Notes: generated by a model from the sequence alone, not told the origin. A stretch of 14,766 bases of DNA from an uncultured Clostridium sp. (GCA_937902905.1 CALELW010000139.1:1-14766), one strand, 5' to 3'; shown: positions 1 to 7,466, counted from the stretch's first letter. Program-made: numbers and translations.

Positions 1-2
1 CA

Positions 3-83
3 GTAGCAGGATTTAACCTTCAGTTACAGTCCTTGCCGGCAAATATGCACTTTGTTGTTAAGGGTATTACTCTTGTAAAATAA
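3..83 (+). CDS. Possible 3' end of an upstream gene (partial)
   Basis: An open frame enters from the left edge and stops with TAA at 81-83, giving 26 residues that end in FVVKGITLVK. The other two forward frames close within the first 15 bases. A terminator on the same strand follows 35 bp later, as expected behind a real gene. The tail alternates hydrophobic and polar residues like a beta-strand end, but it is too short to assign a family. An open frame of this length can arise by chance, so the call rests mainly on the terminator. Confidence 0.42.
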   Translation, partial: VAGFNLQLQSLPANMHFVVKGITLVK

Positions 84-118
84 TTGCTTGCTGATAAGGC
101 TGACTAAAATTGAATCAT

Positions 119-152
119 GGGAGGCGCTACTCGTAAGAGTGGCGCTTCTTTT
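119..152 (+). terminator. Intrinsic terminator upstream of the first xylanase
   Basis: Left arm GCGCTACTC (124-132), loop GTAA and right arm GAGTGGCGC (137-145) form nine pairs including one U.G. The stem extends outward by several weaker pairs through 119-123 and ends in TTCTTTT. It probably ends the gene whose tail lies at 3-83. The left arm is nearly identical to the hairpin at 2753-2785 in front of the second xylanase. Confidence 0.7.
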
Positions 153-165
153 CATGTAAAGATAT

Positions 166-214
166 TATAATTTGGATGTGTAGTGTAAAAGTGTTTTATA
201 ACACAATTGTTATA
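166..214 (+). promoter_or_regulatory. Leader of first xylanase: candidate -10 and AT-rich palindrome
   Basis: A consensus TATAAT sits at 166-171, but I see no convincing -35 at 16-18 bp upstream. Downstream, TATAACA (197-203) and TGTTATA (208-214) form a perfect 7-bp inverted repeat around CAAT. A second, overlapping inverted repeat pairs GTGTT (191-195) with AACAC (200-204). This could be a regulator operator or a leader hairpin controlling xylanase expression; the sequence alone does not decide. The ribosome binding site GGAGG (241-245) lies 7 nt before the ATG. Confidence 0.35.
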
Positions 215-252
215 GGAAATATATGTAAGGATTTATATTTGGAGGAAAAAGC

Positions 253-2631
253 ATGAATAAGAGTTTGAAACGAGTGATTGTTTCTGCTATGGCTTTATCT
301 TTATTGGTTCCGGCGGTTTCAGCTCCAAAGGCTGAAGCTGCAGCAAAACCAAAGCTGAGTGTAAAAAGCGTTAAAGTGACAGTAGGAACAAAGAAAAAAA
401 TAACAGTTAAAAAAGTAAAAGCTAAGAAAATTAAAAAGACGACATGGTCATTGCCTAAGAAGGGCAAGAAAATTGCTTCTCTTTCGGCAAAGAAAAAGAC
501 CGGTGTTACAATCAAAGGTAAAAAAGCAGGAAAAACAACTTTGACTGCAAAAGTTAAAGTTGGTAAAAAGACTTATAAATTAACAACGAAAATTAACGTA
601 GCTAAAAAAGCTCCGGTTGTTACTACAAAACCAACACAGAACGCAACAAAAGCTCCGGCTACAACAGCTCCGACAAAGGAACCGGCAAATACGGCAACAC
701 CAACTCCGACACAGGTTGCTACGTTCCGTCCGTTGGCAACACCAAATATAACAGAAGTTCCAAAGAAGAGTGCAGATTCATTTGCAACTACGAAACCGGA
801 AGCTACGATTGATCCGGCTACTAAAGTTGGTTATAGTGTAGATTTTGAAGATGTAGAAATTGGAACAAAAACAGAAGATGCAATTACCGGTGATGGTATC
901 AAAGGAGTTGTACTTCGTGGACATGATAAAGCATCCGATGGTGGTATAGGAACTTCACAGGATTATCTGGATGTGGTAGATGGCGGTGAGCTTTCTGTAG
1001 AAGGGAATACGTCTCATGTACTTCACCTTCACCGCGAGGATAAAACGTGGCAGGGACCGATGATGAACATCACCGATAAACTGGATGAAGGATGTACCTA
1101 TGAACTTAAAGCTGACGTATTTTGTGCCAACAACGATTTGATGTGTTCTTATCAGGAGCAGACTTTGGAAGAATTGTCACCAAGTTATGGTAACTTTGGT
1201 CCAACTTCCGGATCAATTACAAAGATTCCAAAAGGAAAGTGGAACACAGTAACATTTACAATTTCCGTACCGGATGATAAATACTACTATGCATTGTATT
1301 TTGAGTCCTATAACAATAATGGAAACGATGACATTTACCTTGATAACATTACCTTGACAAAGACATTGCAGACAAATCCAGATAAGACAATTGCTTCTTT
1401 GAAAGATACATATAAAGATGTATTCCCAATTGTCGGTGTTGGCGCCGGTGTTACGTCCATTCTTGGCAAAAATGGTTCTGAATTTATTTCCGACCAGTAC
1501 AATGCAATTACACCGGGTAATGAGATGAAACCGGATGCGATTATGGGTACAAATATTGGTAAATTCATAAAGGCCGGAGATGAAGGCTCTACGGATAAAA
1601 CAGATTTTATCGGTATTGAGGATGCGAAAGCAATGGGATATATTATCCCGGATAATTATACCTCTTACGAGGATAACCGTTTTAAATCAGCTTCCGGTGA
1701 GTTTGCTGTACCAAAACTGAATTTTAGTAATGTAGACAAACTTTTGAAATCCTGTCATGATAAGGGAATTAAACTGCGTGGACATACCTTGGTATGGCAT
1801 CAGCAGACACCGAAATATTTCTTCCAGCAGAATTATAAAATCACAACAGGACAGAAGTACAATACATCAAAAGAGTGCATGGATACTCGTCTTGAGTTCT
1901 ATATCAAGACAGTGCTCAACCACATATTGAGCAGTGAGTATGCAGATTGTCTGTATTCTTATGATGTAGTAAATGAGTATCTGCACAGTTTAAATGCGGA
2001 GAAAGACTCCAAAAATATTACTTATTGGGGATTGATTTATGGAACGTATGATAAGTCTGTGAAAGATCATGGTGTGACACTTCGTCCTTCTTATGTAAAA
2101 GACGCTTTTAAGTATGCACATGAGATGCTTGTGAAATACAACCGTACCGATGTGAAACTGATTTACAACGATTATAACTGCTATCAGAATCCGGAAAATA
2201 TCATTCACTTGGTAGATTACATTAACAGTGATGGTAAAATTTGTGATGGTATTGGTATGCAGTCTCATCTGGATATTACGGATTCGTTCCACAACGCAAC
2301 AAAATATGCAAATGCTTTGGAATATTTCCGCTTGAACTGTCCGGATTTGGAAATCCAGATTACAGAGCTTGATGCAACAATGGTTAGTACGGATGATAGA
2401 CCTTTAACTGATGAAGATCAGGCAGCATACTATGACCAGATTATGAATGCAATTTTGACCAACAAGAAAAATGGTGGTAACATCACAGCATTGATTATTT
2501 GGAGTTTGTATGACGGAGTATCATGGAGACCGTCAAAATTCCCTTGCTTGTTCAATGGTTTGTATATGCCAAAAGCTGCATTCTATGCTGTAATTGATGC
2601 GAAAAAGCAGTACTGGGATAAAATGGCATAA
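253..2631 (+). CDS. Secreted multidomain GH10 endo-1,4-beta-xylanase (copy 1)
   Basis: Predicted to hydrolyse internal beta-1,4-xylosidic bonds of xylan outside the cell. Order seen: signal peptide about 1-29 (KR, hydrophobic core, AEA cleavage site); Ig-like (BIG2-type) domain about 34-117, with about 36% lysine in residues 31-117; Thr/Pro/Ala linker about 118-190; beta-sandwich carbohydrate-binding module about 195-371 (DFED start, TWQGPMMN, IYLDNITL end; CBM4/9/22-like); GH10 barrel about 381-790. GH10 marks are TPGNEMKPDA, RGHTLVWH (H511, H516), acid/base E575 in YDVVNEY, nucleophile E705 in ITELDA, and the C-terminal WSLYDGVSWR. About 45-50 extra residues sit between NEMKPDAI and the next barrel helix. 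ATG 253 has GGAGG 7 nt upstream. There is no SLH domain or LPXTG motif, so the lysine-rich domain may hold the enzyme at the anionic cell wall (inference). It is a tandem paralogue of the next gene. Confidence 0.93.
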   Translation: MNKSLKRVIVSAMALSLLVPAVSAPKAEAAAKPKLSVKSVKVTVGTKKKITVKKVKAKKIKKTTWSLPKKGKKIASLSAKKKTGVTIKGKKAGKTTLTAKVKVGKKTYKLTTKINVAKKAPVVTTKPTQNATKAPATTAPTKEPANTATPTPTQVATFRPLATPNITEVPKKSADSFATTKPEATIDPATKVGYSVDFEDVEIGTKTEDAITGDGIKGVVLRGHDKASDGGIGTSQDYLDVVDGGELSVEGNTSHVLHLHREDKTWQGPMMNITDKLDEGCTYELKADVFCANNDLMCSYQEQTLEELSPSYGNFGPTSGSITKIPKGKWNTVTFTISVPDDKYYYALYFESYNNNGNDDIYLDNITLTKTLQTNPDKTIASLKDTYKDVFPIVGVGAGVTSILGKNGSEFISDQYNAITPGNEMKPDAIMGTNIGKFIKAGDEGSTDKTDFIGIEDAKAMGYIIPDNYTSYEDNRFKSASGEFAVPKLNFSNVDKLLKSCHDKGIKLRGHTLVWHQQTPKYFFQQNYKITTGQKYNTSKECMDTRLEFYIKTVLNHILSSEYADCLYSYDVVNEYLHSLNAEKDSKNITYWGLIYGTYDKSVKDHGVTLRPSYVKDAFKYAHEMLVKYNRTDVKLIYNDYNCYQNPENIIHLVDYINSDGKICDGIGMQSHLDITDSFHNATKYANALEYFRLNCPDLEIQITELDATMVSTDDRPLTDEDQAAYYDQIMNAILTNKKNGGNITALIIWSLYDGVSWRPSKFPCLFNGLYMPKAAFYAVIDAKKQYWDKMA

Positions 2632-2690
2632 GCGATAAATGATGTGCATATAAAGAAATGCTTATACATACCACAAATCCTATAAAGTGA

Positions 2691-2719
2691 TTGCTATTTC
2701 GTTGTTAAAATGATAGAAT
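2691..2719 (+). promoter_or_regulatory. Candidate promoter of second xylanase
   Basis: TTGCTA (2691-2696), a 17-bp spacer and TAGAAT (2714-2719) with a TGA extension just before it, so it reads as an extended -10. The start point would be near 2726. It lies upstream of the terminator-like hairpin at 2753-2785, so any transcript from it must pass that hairpin before reaching the gene. Confidence 0.55.
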
Positions 2720-2743
2720 ATAAGTACGAATACGAGTACTTAT
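2720..2743 (+). repeat. Perfect 8-bp inverted repeat at the predicted start point
   Basis: ATAAGTAC (2720-2727) and GTACTTAT (2736-2743) flank GAATACGA. It sits directly after the -10, overlapping the expected transcription start, so it could be an operator or the first hairpin of a leader RNA. Its right arm AGTACTT can also pair, with one mismatch, with AAGCACT (2754-2760), the left arm of the following terminator. Confidence 0.45.
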
Positions 2744-2752
2744 AGAGATAAG

Positions 2753-2785
2753 AAAGCACTACTCGAATTGGGTAGTGCTTTTTTT
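2753..2785 (+). terminator. Intrinsic terminator or attenuator before second xylanase
   Basis: AAAGCACTACTC (2753-2764) pairs with GGGTAGTGCTTT (2770-2781) around the loop GAATT, followed by an unbroken run of seven T (2779-2785). It can serve as the terminator of the first xylanase. Because a good promoter lies upstream at 2691-2719 and the second xylanase begins only 30 bp downstream, it could also work as an attenuator. It is related in sequence to the hairpin at 119-152. Confidence 0.75.
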
Positions 2786-2800
2786 ATAAAAACATAAAAA

Positions 2801-2817
2801 AGGAGGTCGAGACATTG
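2801..2817 (+). promoter_or_regulatory. Ribosome binding site that sets a TTG start
   Basis: AGGAGG (2801-2806) lies 8 nt before TTG (2815-2817) but 20 nt before the next in-frame ATG at 2827. With the TTG start the signal peptide has the same length up to the KR(V/L)IVSA segment as in copy 1. Both facts support TTG. Confidence 0.75.
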
Positions 2818-5220
2818 AAGAGACAGATGAAGAGACTCATTGTTTCCGCTGTAGCTCTTTCTCTTGTTGTTCCTGCGCTTAGCGCACCAAAGGCAGAGGC
2901 TGCAAAGAAGCCGTCTTTGGTAAAAAAGGTTTCTGTAAAAGCAGGTAAAACAAAGAAAGTTACAGTGAAAGGTGTTAAGACAAAACAGATTAAGAAGACA
3001 ACTTGGTCTGTGAAAAACAAGAAGGTTGCTACGCTTTCTAAGAAAAAGAAAAACAGCGTAACAATCAAAGGTAAGAAGGCAGGAAAGACAGTTTTGACTG
3101 CCAAAATCAAAGTAGGCAAAAAAAACTACAAAAAGACTTGTAAGATTACAGTCAAAAAAGCAAGCAAAGTAACAAAGGCACCAGTGTCAACAGCAACACC
3201 GACAGCACCGGCAAAGGCAACTGAGACACCGGGAACAAAAGCAACAGCGACACCAACCGCATCGCCAACAGCGATTCCTACCTTGCGTGCTCTTGACCAG
3301 GGTTACAAAACGGCAAAAGCACCGGAGGCAAAAGACCCGGAATCGTTCCCTACAACAGTGCCGGAAGCAAAGATTGACCCGGAGACCGCTACGGTTTATG
3401 ATGAGGATTTTGAAGATGTAGCAGTTGGAACAAAGTCTACGGACTGCGTAAACGAGGATACTCCGGATCCGGAAGGATTACAAAGATGGATTCTTCGTTC
3501 ATTCTCGGATGATAACAACACAGGAAAAGATTATCTGGAAGTTGTTGATTCCAGCACACTTCCAACGGCAAACAGTGCAGTTGGTAAAAAAGTTCTCAAA
3601 TGCCACCGTGAAGCAAACTCGAAGAGCTGGCAGGGAGCTATGCTTAATCTGTCAAAGAAATTAGAAGGTGGTGCTACTTACCGCGTTTCCTTTACTGCTT
3701 ACAGCGAAGTGTCTTCGTTGAACTTTAATGAGCAGGTGATTCCGATTGAAGGTGGCGACCAGTCATATGCTTATATGCCAACTCGTATCACAGAAACCCG
3801 CTGGAAAACAACAAAAGGCCAGTGGAAAGATTTTGACTATGAGGTTACTGTACCGGATGATATGTACTTCTATGGATTCTATTTCCAGAGTGATGATGGT
3901 ACAACAGGTGATATGTATGTCGACAATATGAAGATTGTCAAAACCGCACAGCCGTCAAAGGCAACTGACATTCCGAAACTGAAAGATATTTACAGTGATA
4001 CGTTTGGCGTGGTAGCCGTTGGCGCATCAGCAAATGACCTTTTGGGAGATACAGCATCTAAGTTTTTGAATGAGCAGTACAATGGTTTTACTCCTGGTAA
4101 CGAGATGAAACCAAATGCTGTTATGGACTCCGATAAGATTGATGCAGTGCCGATTGAGGATGCCAAAGCAGAAGGTTTGTATATTCCGGAAGGATATGAC
4201 AAACAGGCAGATAACTCTACAACTTATAACGTAACAGAGACTGTAGATGGAAAAGACACGATTGTTAAAAAGACAGGCGTGGTCGTCCCTAAGTTGAAGT
4301 TTGATAAAATTGACCAGATTTTGACCGAGTGCCACGCAAAAGGATTGAAACTTCGTGGACATACGTTATTGTGGCATGAGCAGACTCCTACCTATTTCTT
4401 CCAGAAAGGATTCTCTGTTGTAAATAACAAGAGCAAGAATACTTCTGAAGAAAACATGGATTTGCGTCTTGAGTATTTTGTAAAGAATGTAATGGAGCAT
4501 GTTTTGAAGAAAGATTTGGAACTTGCCGGTGGCGATAAGAGCAAATGTGTTCTTTATGCTTATGACGTAGTAAATGAGTACATGCACAGCGGAAGCCCTA
4601 AGGGAACATTCTGGAATACTATTTATGGTATTTCGGATAAAGAGAAAAATGCCGGTTATATGTCAAGCACCGGTGTTACACTTCGTCCGAAATTTGTGAA
4701 AGAAGCATTCCAGTGGGCAGATGAGATTTGTAAGAAATACGACCGTGATGATGTGAAACTGATGTACAATGACTTTAACACTTATCTTTGTCCGGAAGAT
4801 GAAGTCCTTTTGATTGACTTCATTAACGAGGATGGAAAGATTTGTGATGGTCTTGGTATGCAGAGTCACTTGACCGTTGGCAATGCAGCACACAGTCCGG
4901 ATTTGTATGCACAGGCACTTGAGTGCTTCCGCACAAACATGCCGGATATGGATATTCATATCACAGAGATTGATGCCGGTTACACATCAACAGCAGACAA
5001 AGTTGTAACCGACCAGGATCAGGCTGCTTACTATGACCAGATTATGGGTGCTCTTTTGCAGAGTAAAGCAAAGGGAACAAAGATTAGTGCCCTTGTTATC
5101 TGGAGTTTGTATGATGGTGTTTCATGGCGTGCAAGCAGTGCACCTTGCCTGTTCAACGGTTTGTATTCACCAAAATCCGCTTTCTTTGCAGTAGCAAACG
5201 CAAAGGATGCTTATAAGTAA
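2815..5220 (+). CDS. Secreted multidomain GH10 endo-1,4-beta-xylanase (copy 2)
   Basis: Same extracellular xylan-cleaving role and same architecture as copy 1: signal peptide about 1-29 (AEA cleavage site), Lys-rich Ig-like domain about 32-115 (about 38% lysine), Ala/Thr/Pro linker about 116-192, CBM4/9/22-like module about 195-382 (DEDFED start, SWQGAMLN, MYVDNMKI end) and GH10 barrel about 393-798. Catalytic residues are acid/base E588 in YDVVNEY and nucleophile E718 in ITEIDA; RGHTLLWH (H516, H521) and WSLYDGVSWR are present. It carries the same extra segment after NEMKPNAV, sharing the IEDAKA-x-G core but otherwise diverged. It starts at TTG (see the ribosome binding site entry). A bidirectional terminator follows 21 bp after the stop. 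The two copies differ most in the linker, the binding module and the inserted loop, so they may prefer different xylan decorations (inference). Confidence 0.93.
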   Translation: MKRQMKRLIVSAVALSLVVPALSAPKAEAAKKPSLVKKVSVKAGKTKKVTVKGVKTKQIKKTTWSVKNKKVATLSKKKKNSVTIKGKKAGKTVLTAKIKVGKKNYKKTCKITVKKASKVTKAPVSTATPTAPAKATETPGTKATATPTASPTAIPTLRALDQGYKTAKAPEAKDPESFPTTVPEAKIDPETATVYDEDFEDVAVGTKSTDCVNEDTPDPEGLQRWILRSFSDDNNTGKDYLEVVDSSTLPTANSAVGKKVLKCHREANSKSWQGAMLNLSKKLEGGATYRVSFTAYSEVSSLNFNEQVIPIEGGDQSYAYMPTRITETRWKTTKGQWKDFDYEVTVPDDMYFYGFYFQSDDGTTGDMYVDNMKIVKTAQPSKATDIPKLKDIYSDTFGVVAVGASANDLLGDTASKFLNEQYNGFTPGNEMKPNAVMDSDKIDAVPIEDAKAEGLYIPEGYDKQADNSTTYNVTETVDGKDTIVKKTGVVVPKLKFDKIDQILTECHAKGLKLRGHTLLWHEQTPTYFFQKGFSVVNNKSKNTSEENMDLRLEYFVKNVMEHVLKKDLELAGGDKSKCVLYAYDVVNEYMHSGSPKGTFWNTIYGISDKEKNAGYMSSTGVTLRPKFVKEAFQWADEICKKYDRDDVKLMYNDFNTYLCPEDEVLLIDFINEDGKICDGLGMQSHLTVGNAAHSPDLYAQALECFRTNMPDMDIHITEIDAGYTSTADKVVTDQDQAAYYDQIMGALLQSKAKGTKISALVIWSLYDGVSWRASSAPCLFNGLYSPKSAFFAVANAKDAYK

Positions 5221-5241
5221 ATAAGAGATTCTTAAAATAAA

Positions 5242-5279
5242 AATACCACCCGGTCAAAATAATTTTGGCGGGTGGTATT
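5242..5279. terminator. Bidirectional terminator between xylanase 2 and the kinase operon
   Basis: AATACCACCCG (5242-5252) is the exact reverse complement of CGGGTGGTATT (5269-5279). Inside, TCAAAA and TTTTGG continue the stem after a one-base bulge. A-rich sequence on the left and T-rich sequence on the right let it work in both directions. It lies between two convergent stop codons (5220 and 5283). Confidence 0.88.
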
Positions 5280-5282
5280 ATT

Positions 5283-6173
5283 TTATGAGCATTCGATTGT
5301 ATTCAGTTTTTTTAGTGCGGCATCCAGTATTTTTTCTTTACGTTCCTTTAAAATCATTTTATAAAAATTTTTTTGCAAATCATCTATATATGGGGTGGCA
5401 TCAATTATTTGATTGATTTTGTCTAAATCAATCTTTGGAAGAATACGTCTTAATGCTTTGTTACACTCCACATTTTCCAAAGAGAAGATAAAGTCATGAT
5501 AATTGATTTTTGAACCGTTTATTTTAATACCTGACAGAGGAATTTGGTAAATGCGCAGATTACGTTCAGCCTCGTTGTTAAGTGTTTCCTGCATAATTGT
5601 TTCATCTGCTTGGGGAAATAAACAACTGCCGCAGTCATAGATTGGAGCAATCTCCATTTTGTCCGTTTCGGTATTATAGAGAAATCCCCAATTGCCGTTG
5701 TGCCTGTCCCAGTTTCCTATAAGGGCATCGACGATAAAGATATTCCAAAACCAATCCTTAAGTTCATAGGGATTTATTGCTGTTTGCTCCTCTATTGTGC
5801 ATAAAATATCAGAAAGTTCGGTTCCGTAACCGTTGTGTTCGGAATCAATTATCGTGTTTTTTAAGGATGCAAAGTCCTGAAGGACAACACCTGTAGAAGT
5901 AAGATCTTTACAGGCTACAACAATTTTTTCTTTTCCATTCTTGGTATAAGTGCCAAGCAAAGTTTTTTGTACCGGTATACCGACGCTTTCAAAAACATGG
6001 CAGCCAATGTACTCGGAAACGCAACCATTAGAATAACTCATACGTTTGTTACGTGAAGGAGGAGAAGGAAATTTCAGCATGTATGGTTCGCCTTTGTAGA
6101 CTACACATATTTTACTGCCGCTTGCTCCGGTATACGTCTTATTTTTTGTTGGAAGATTTGTAAAATCTATCAT
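5283..6173 (-). CDS. HipA/CtkA-like serine/threonine protein kinase
   Basis: A 296-residue single-domain protein with the HipA/CtkA kinase fold, predicted to move phosphate from ATP to a protein target in the cytoplasm. Visible marks: glycine-rich loop YTGASGSK (14-21), ATP lysine K34 in YMLKFP, catalytic loop GNWDRHNGNWGF (153-164; D156, N159), and metal-binding D180 in IYDCGSCL, the counterpart of DFG. It lacks the N-terminal extension of full-length HipA, as in the short CtkA type of Helicobacter. No signal peptide or membrane segment is seen. It is the last gene of a minus-strand operon: the preceding small gene stops 7 bp upstream, and the AAGGG serving as ribosome binding site lies inside that gene's last codons, so translation is probably coupled. 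The target is unknown. A toxin-like role is possible, but no HipB-type HTH repressor is adjacent. Confidence 0.85.
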   Translation of the reverse strand: MIDFTNLPTKNKTYTGASGSKICVVYKGEPYMLKFPSPPSRNKRMSYSNGCVSEYIGCHVFESVGIPVQKTLLGTYTKNGKEKIVVACKDLTSTGVVLQDFASLKNTIIDSEHNGYGTELSDILCTIEEQTAINPYELKDWFWNIFIVDALIGNWDRHNGNWGFLYNTETDKMEIAPIYDCGSCLFPQADETIMQETLNNEAERNLRIYQIPLSGIKINGSKINYHDFIFSLENVECNKALRRILPKIDLDKINQIIDATPYIDDLQKNFYKMILKERKEKILDAALKKLNTIECS

Positions 6174-6180
6174 ATAATAA

Positions 6181-6456
6181 TCAATCCCTTTTTATTCTTA
6201 AATATTTTGTCCTTAAATACCATGCCTGTTCAGAGGAGATTACATGGTCAGTCTCAGCGGAGTTTATATCTGCACTTAAGTCACACCAATAAATGTCCCA
6301 ATGAATATCCCGCTTGCCGCTATCTTCGATTTCCCAAGAACGTTTCATGTTTTCGAGTGACTTCTGCAAATATGGTGGTAAACCACATTCCAGATAACTT
6401 TTATTTTCAGGATGCCCGGTTTCAGGGTCAAACTTTTTTTGCTCCGTTAACTGCAT
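6181..6456 (-). CDS. Small protein of unknown function paired with the kinase
   Basis: A 91-residue soluble protein I cannot place in a named family. It is rich in charged and aromatic residues, with a PENKSYLECGLPPYLQ segment (16-31), a tryptophan/acidic middle (HWDIYWCDLSADIN, 52-65) and a mixed-charge C-terminus. It shows no helix-turn-helix, signal peptide or membrane segment. AAGGAGG lies 5 nt before the ATG, a strong site. It starts 24 bp after the prmA stop and ends 7 bp before the kinase start, so it sits where an antitoxin or a dedicated kinase partner usually lies. From memory, similar small proteins occur next to kinases of this type in other Firmicutes; this needs a search. It could be the substrate, adaptor or inhibitor of the kinase. 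Confidence 0.75.
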   Translation of the reverse strand: MQLTEQKKFDPETGHPENKSYLECGLPPYLQKSLENMKRSWEIEDSGKRDIHWDIYWCDLSADINSAETDHVISSEQAWYLRTKYLRIKRD

Positions 6457-6480
6457 GATTACCTCCTTTGCCTGTGTTGC

Positions 6481-7434
6481 CTAGATTGTCGCAATAAAGC
6501 AGCACCATTCTTTCATATAAGTTACATCAAGAATTTCAAATCCATTTTCAAGTAACGCTTCACGTACTTCGGCTTCTTTTGTATCAATAATGCCGGATGT
6601 AATGTAAAGACCTCCTTTTTTGAGGTGAGGTTTTACAACGCCTGTGAGCGGGATAATGACATCGGCAAGAATATTTGCTACTACGATGTCATGGCCGGTT
6701 CCGGCTTTGACTTTCAAAAAGGCGTTGGAAATCAAATCGCCATCATAAAGGGTGTAGTCAGAAGATGGAATATGATTTACTGCCATATTCTCAGCGGCAA
6801 CTTTTACGGCTACCTCGTCAATGTCAATTGCGGTGGCATGTTTTGCACCGAGCTTCAAAGCGGCAATTGAGAGAATTCCGCTGCCACATCCGACATCAAG
6901 GACGGAGTCTCCGTTTTTTACATATTTATCAAGTGCCTGAATACAAAGCTTCGTTGTCTCGTGGGAACCGGTGCCAAAAGCAATGCCGGGGTCGATTTCG
7001 ATAAGAATATCGGAATCTTTTTCTTTTTTATATTCTTCCCAAGTTGGCTTGATGACAATATCGTCAGCAGCACGGAACGGTTTGAAAAATGTTTTCCAGT
7101 TGTTAATCCAGTCTTTGTCTTCCGTTTCCGAAAGAGAAATGGTCCCTTTTCCGATTTCACAGAAAGGCTTGATTTCCTGAAAAATATTCTGTACCTGAAT
7201 CATGACCTTTTCCGGATCGCAATTTTCCGGTTCCATGTAAAAGTGAACTTTTGCAGTTCCATCGTTATCTTCCGGGTCCGGCAAAATATCGACGAACATT
7301 TTTTTCTTGTCTTCTTCGCTTAATGGAAGATGGTCTTCAATTTCAATTCCTTCCACGCCGATTTCGTCAAGCATATAGCTGAGCATGTCCACGGCGTCTG
7401 TATGTGTATCAAGTGTAAAACGTATCCATTTCAT
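6481..7434 (-). CDS. prmA: Ribosomal protein L11 methyltransferase
   Basis: Trimethylates lysines and the N-terminus of ribosomal protein L11 using S-adenosylmethionine, in the cytoplasm. The 317 residues match the usual length of the family. The N-terminal substrate-recognition domain covers about 1-100. The Rossmann methyltransferase domain shows DPGIAFGTGSHETT (148-161), the SAM loop LDVGCGSG (179-186), acidic AIDIDE (202-207) and the PrmA signature NILAD (254-258). The start has an AAAGGGG ribosome binding site and a promoter at 7467-7495. It is the first gene of an operon with the small protein and the kinase. In many Firmicutes prmA sits near dnaJ or rsmE; neither is here. Confidence 0.95.
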   Translation of the reverse strand: MKWIRFTLDTHTDAVDMLSYMLDEIGVEGIEIEDHLPLSEEDKKKMFVDILPDPEDNDGTAKVHFYMEPENCDPEKVMIQVQNIFQEIKPFCEIGKGTISLSETEDKDWINNWKTFFKPFRAADDIVIKPTWEEYKKEKDSDILIEIDPGIAFGTGSHETTKLCIQALDKYVKNGDSVLDVGCGSGILSIAALKLGAKHATAIDIDEVAVKVAAENMAVNHIPSSDYTLYDGDLISNAFLKVKAGTGHDIVVANILADVIIPLTGVVKPHLKKGGLYITSGIIDTKEAEVREALLENGFEILDVTYMKEWCCFIATI

Positions 7435-7466
7435 AGAGGGTACCCCTTTCTTGTCGTATACTGGAT

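Noticed and set aside
210..515. Hydrophobic, phenylalanine-rich open frame on the minus strand, also at 2784-3119
   Set aside because: It is the complement of the lysine-rich (AAA/AAG) Ig-like domain of the xylanases: runs of A read backward give Phe/Leu/Val. The same artefact appears in both copies; there is no ribosome binding site and the real gene is on the other strand.
5283..6456. Classical hipBA toxin-antitoxin operon
   Set aside because: The upstream small protein has no helix-turn-helix, no operator repeat is seen before it, and the kinase is of the short CtkA type. A toxin-like role remains possible, but the hipBA name is not supported.
6961..7323. 120-codon open frame on the plus strand within prmA
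   Set aside because: It is antisense to the conserved methyltransferase core, has a Phe-rich low-complexity sequence and no supporting start signals.
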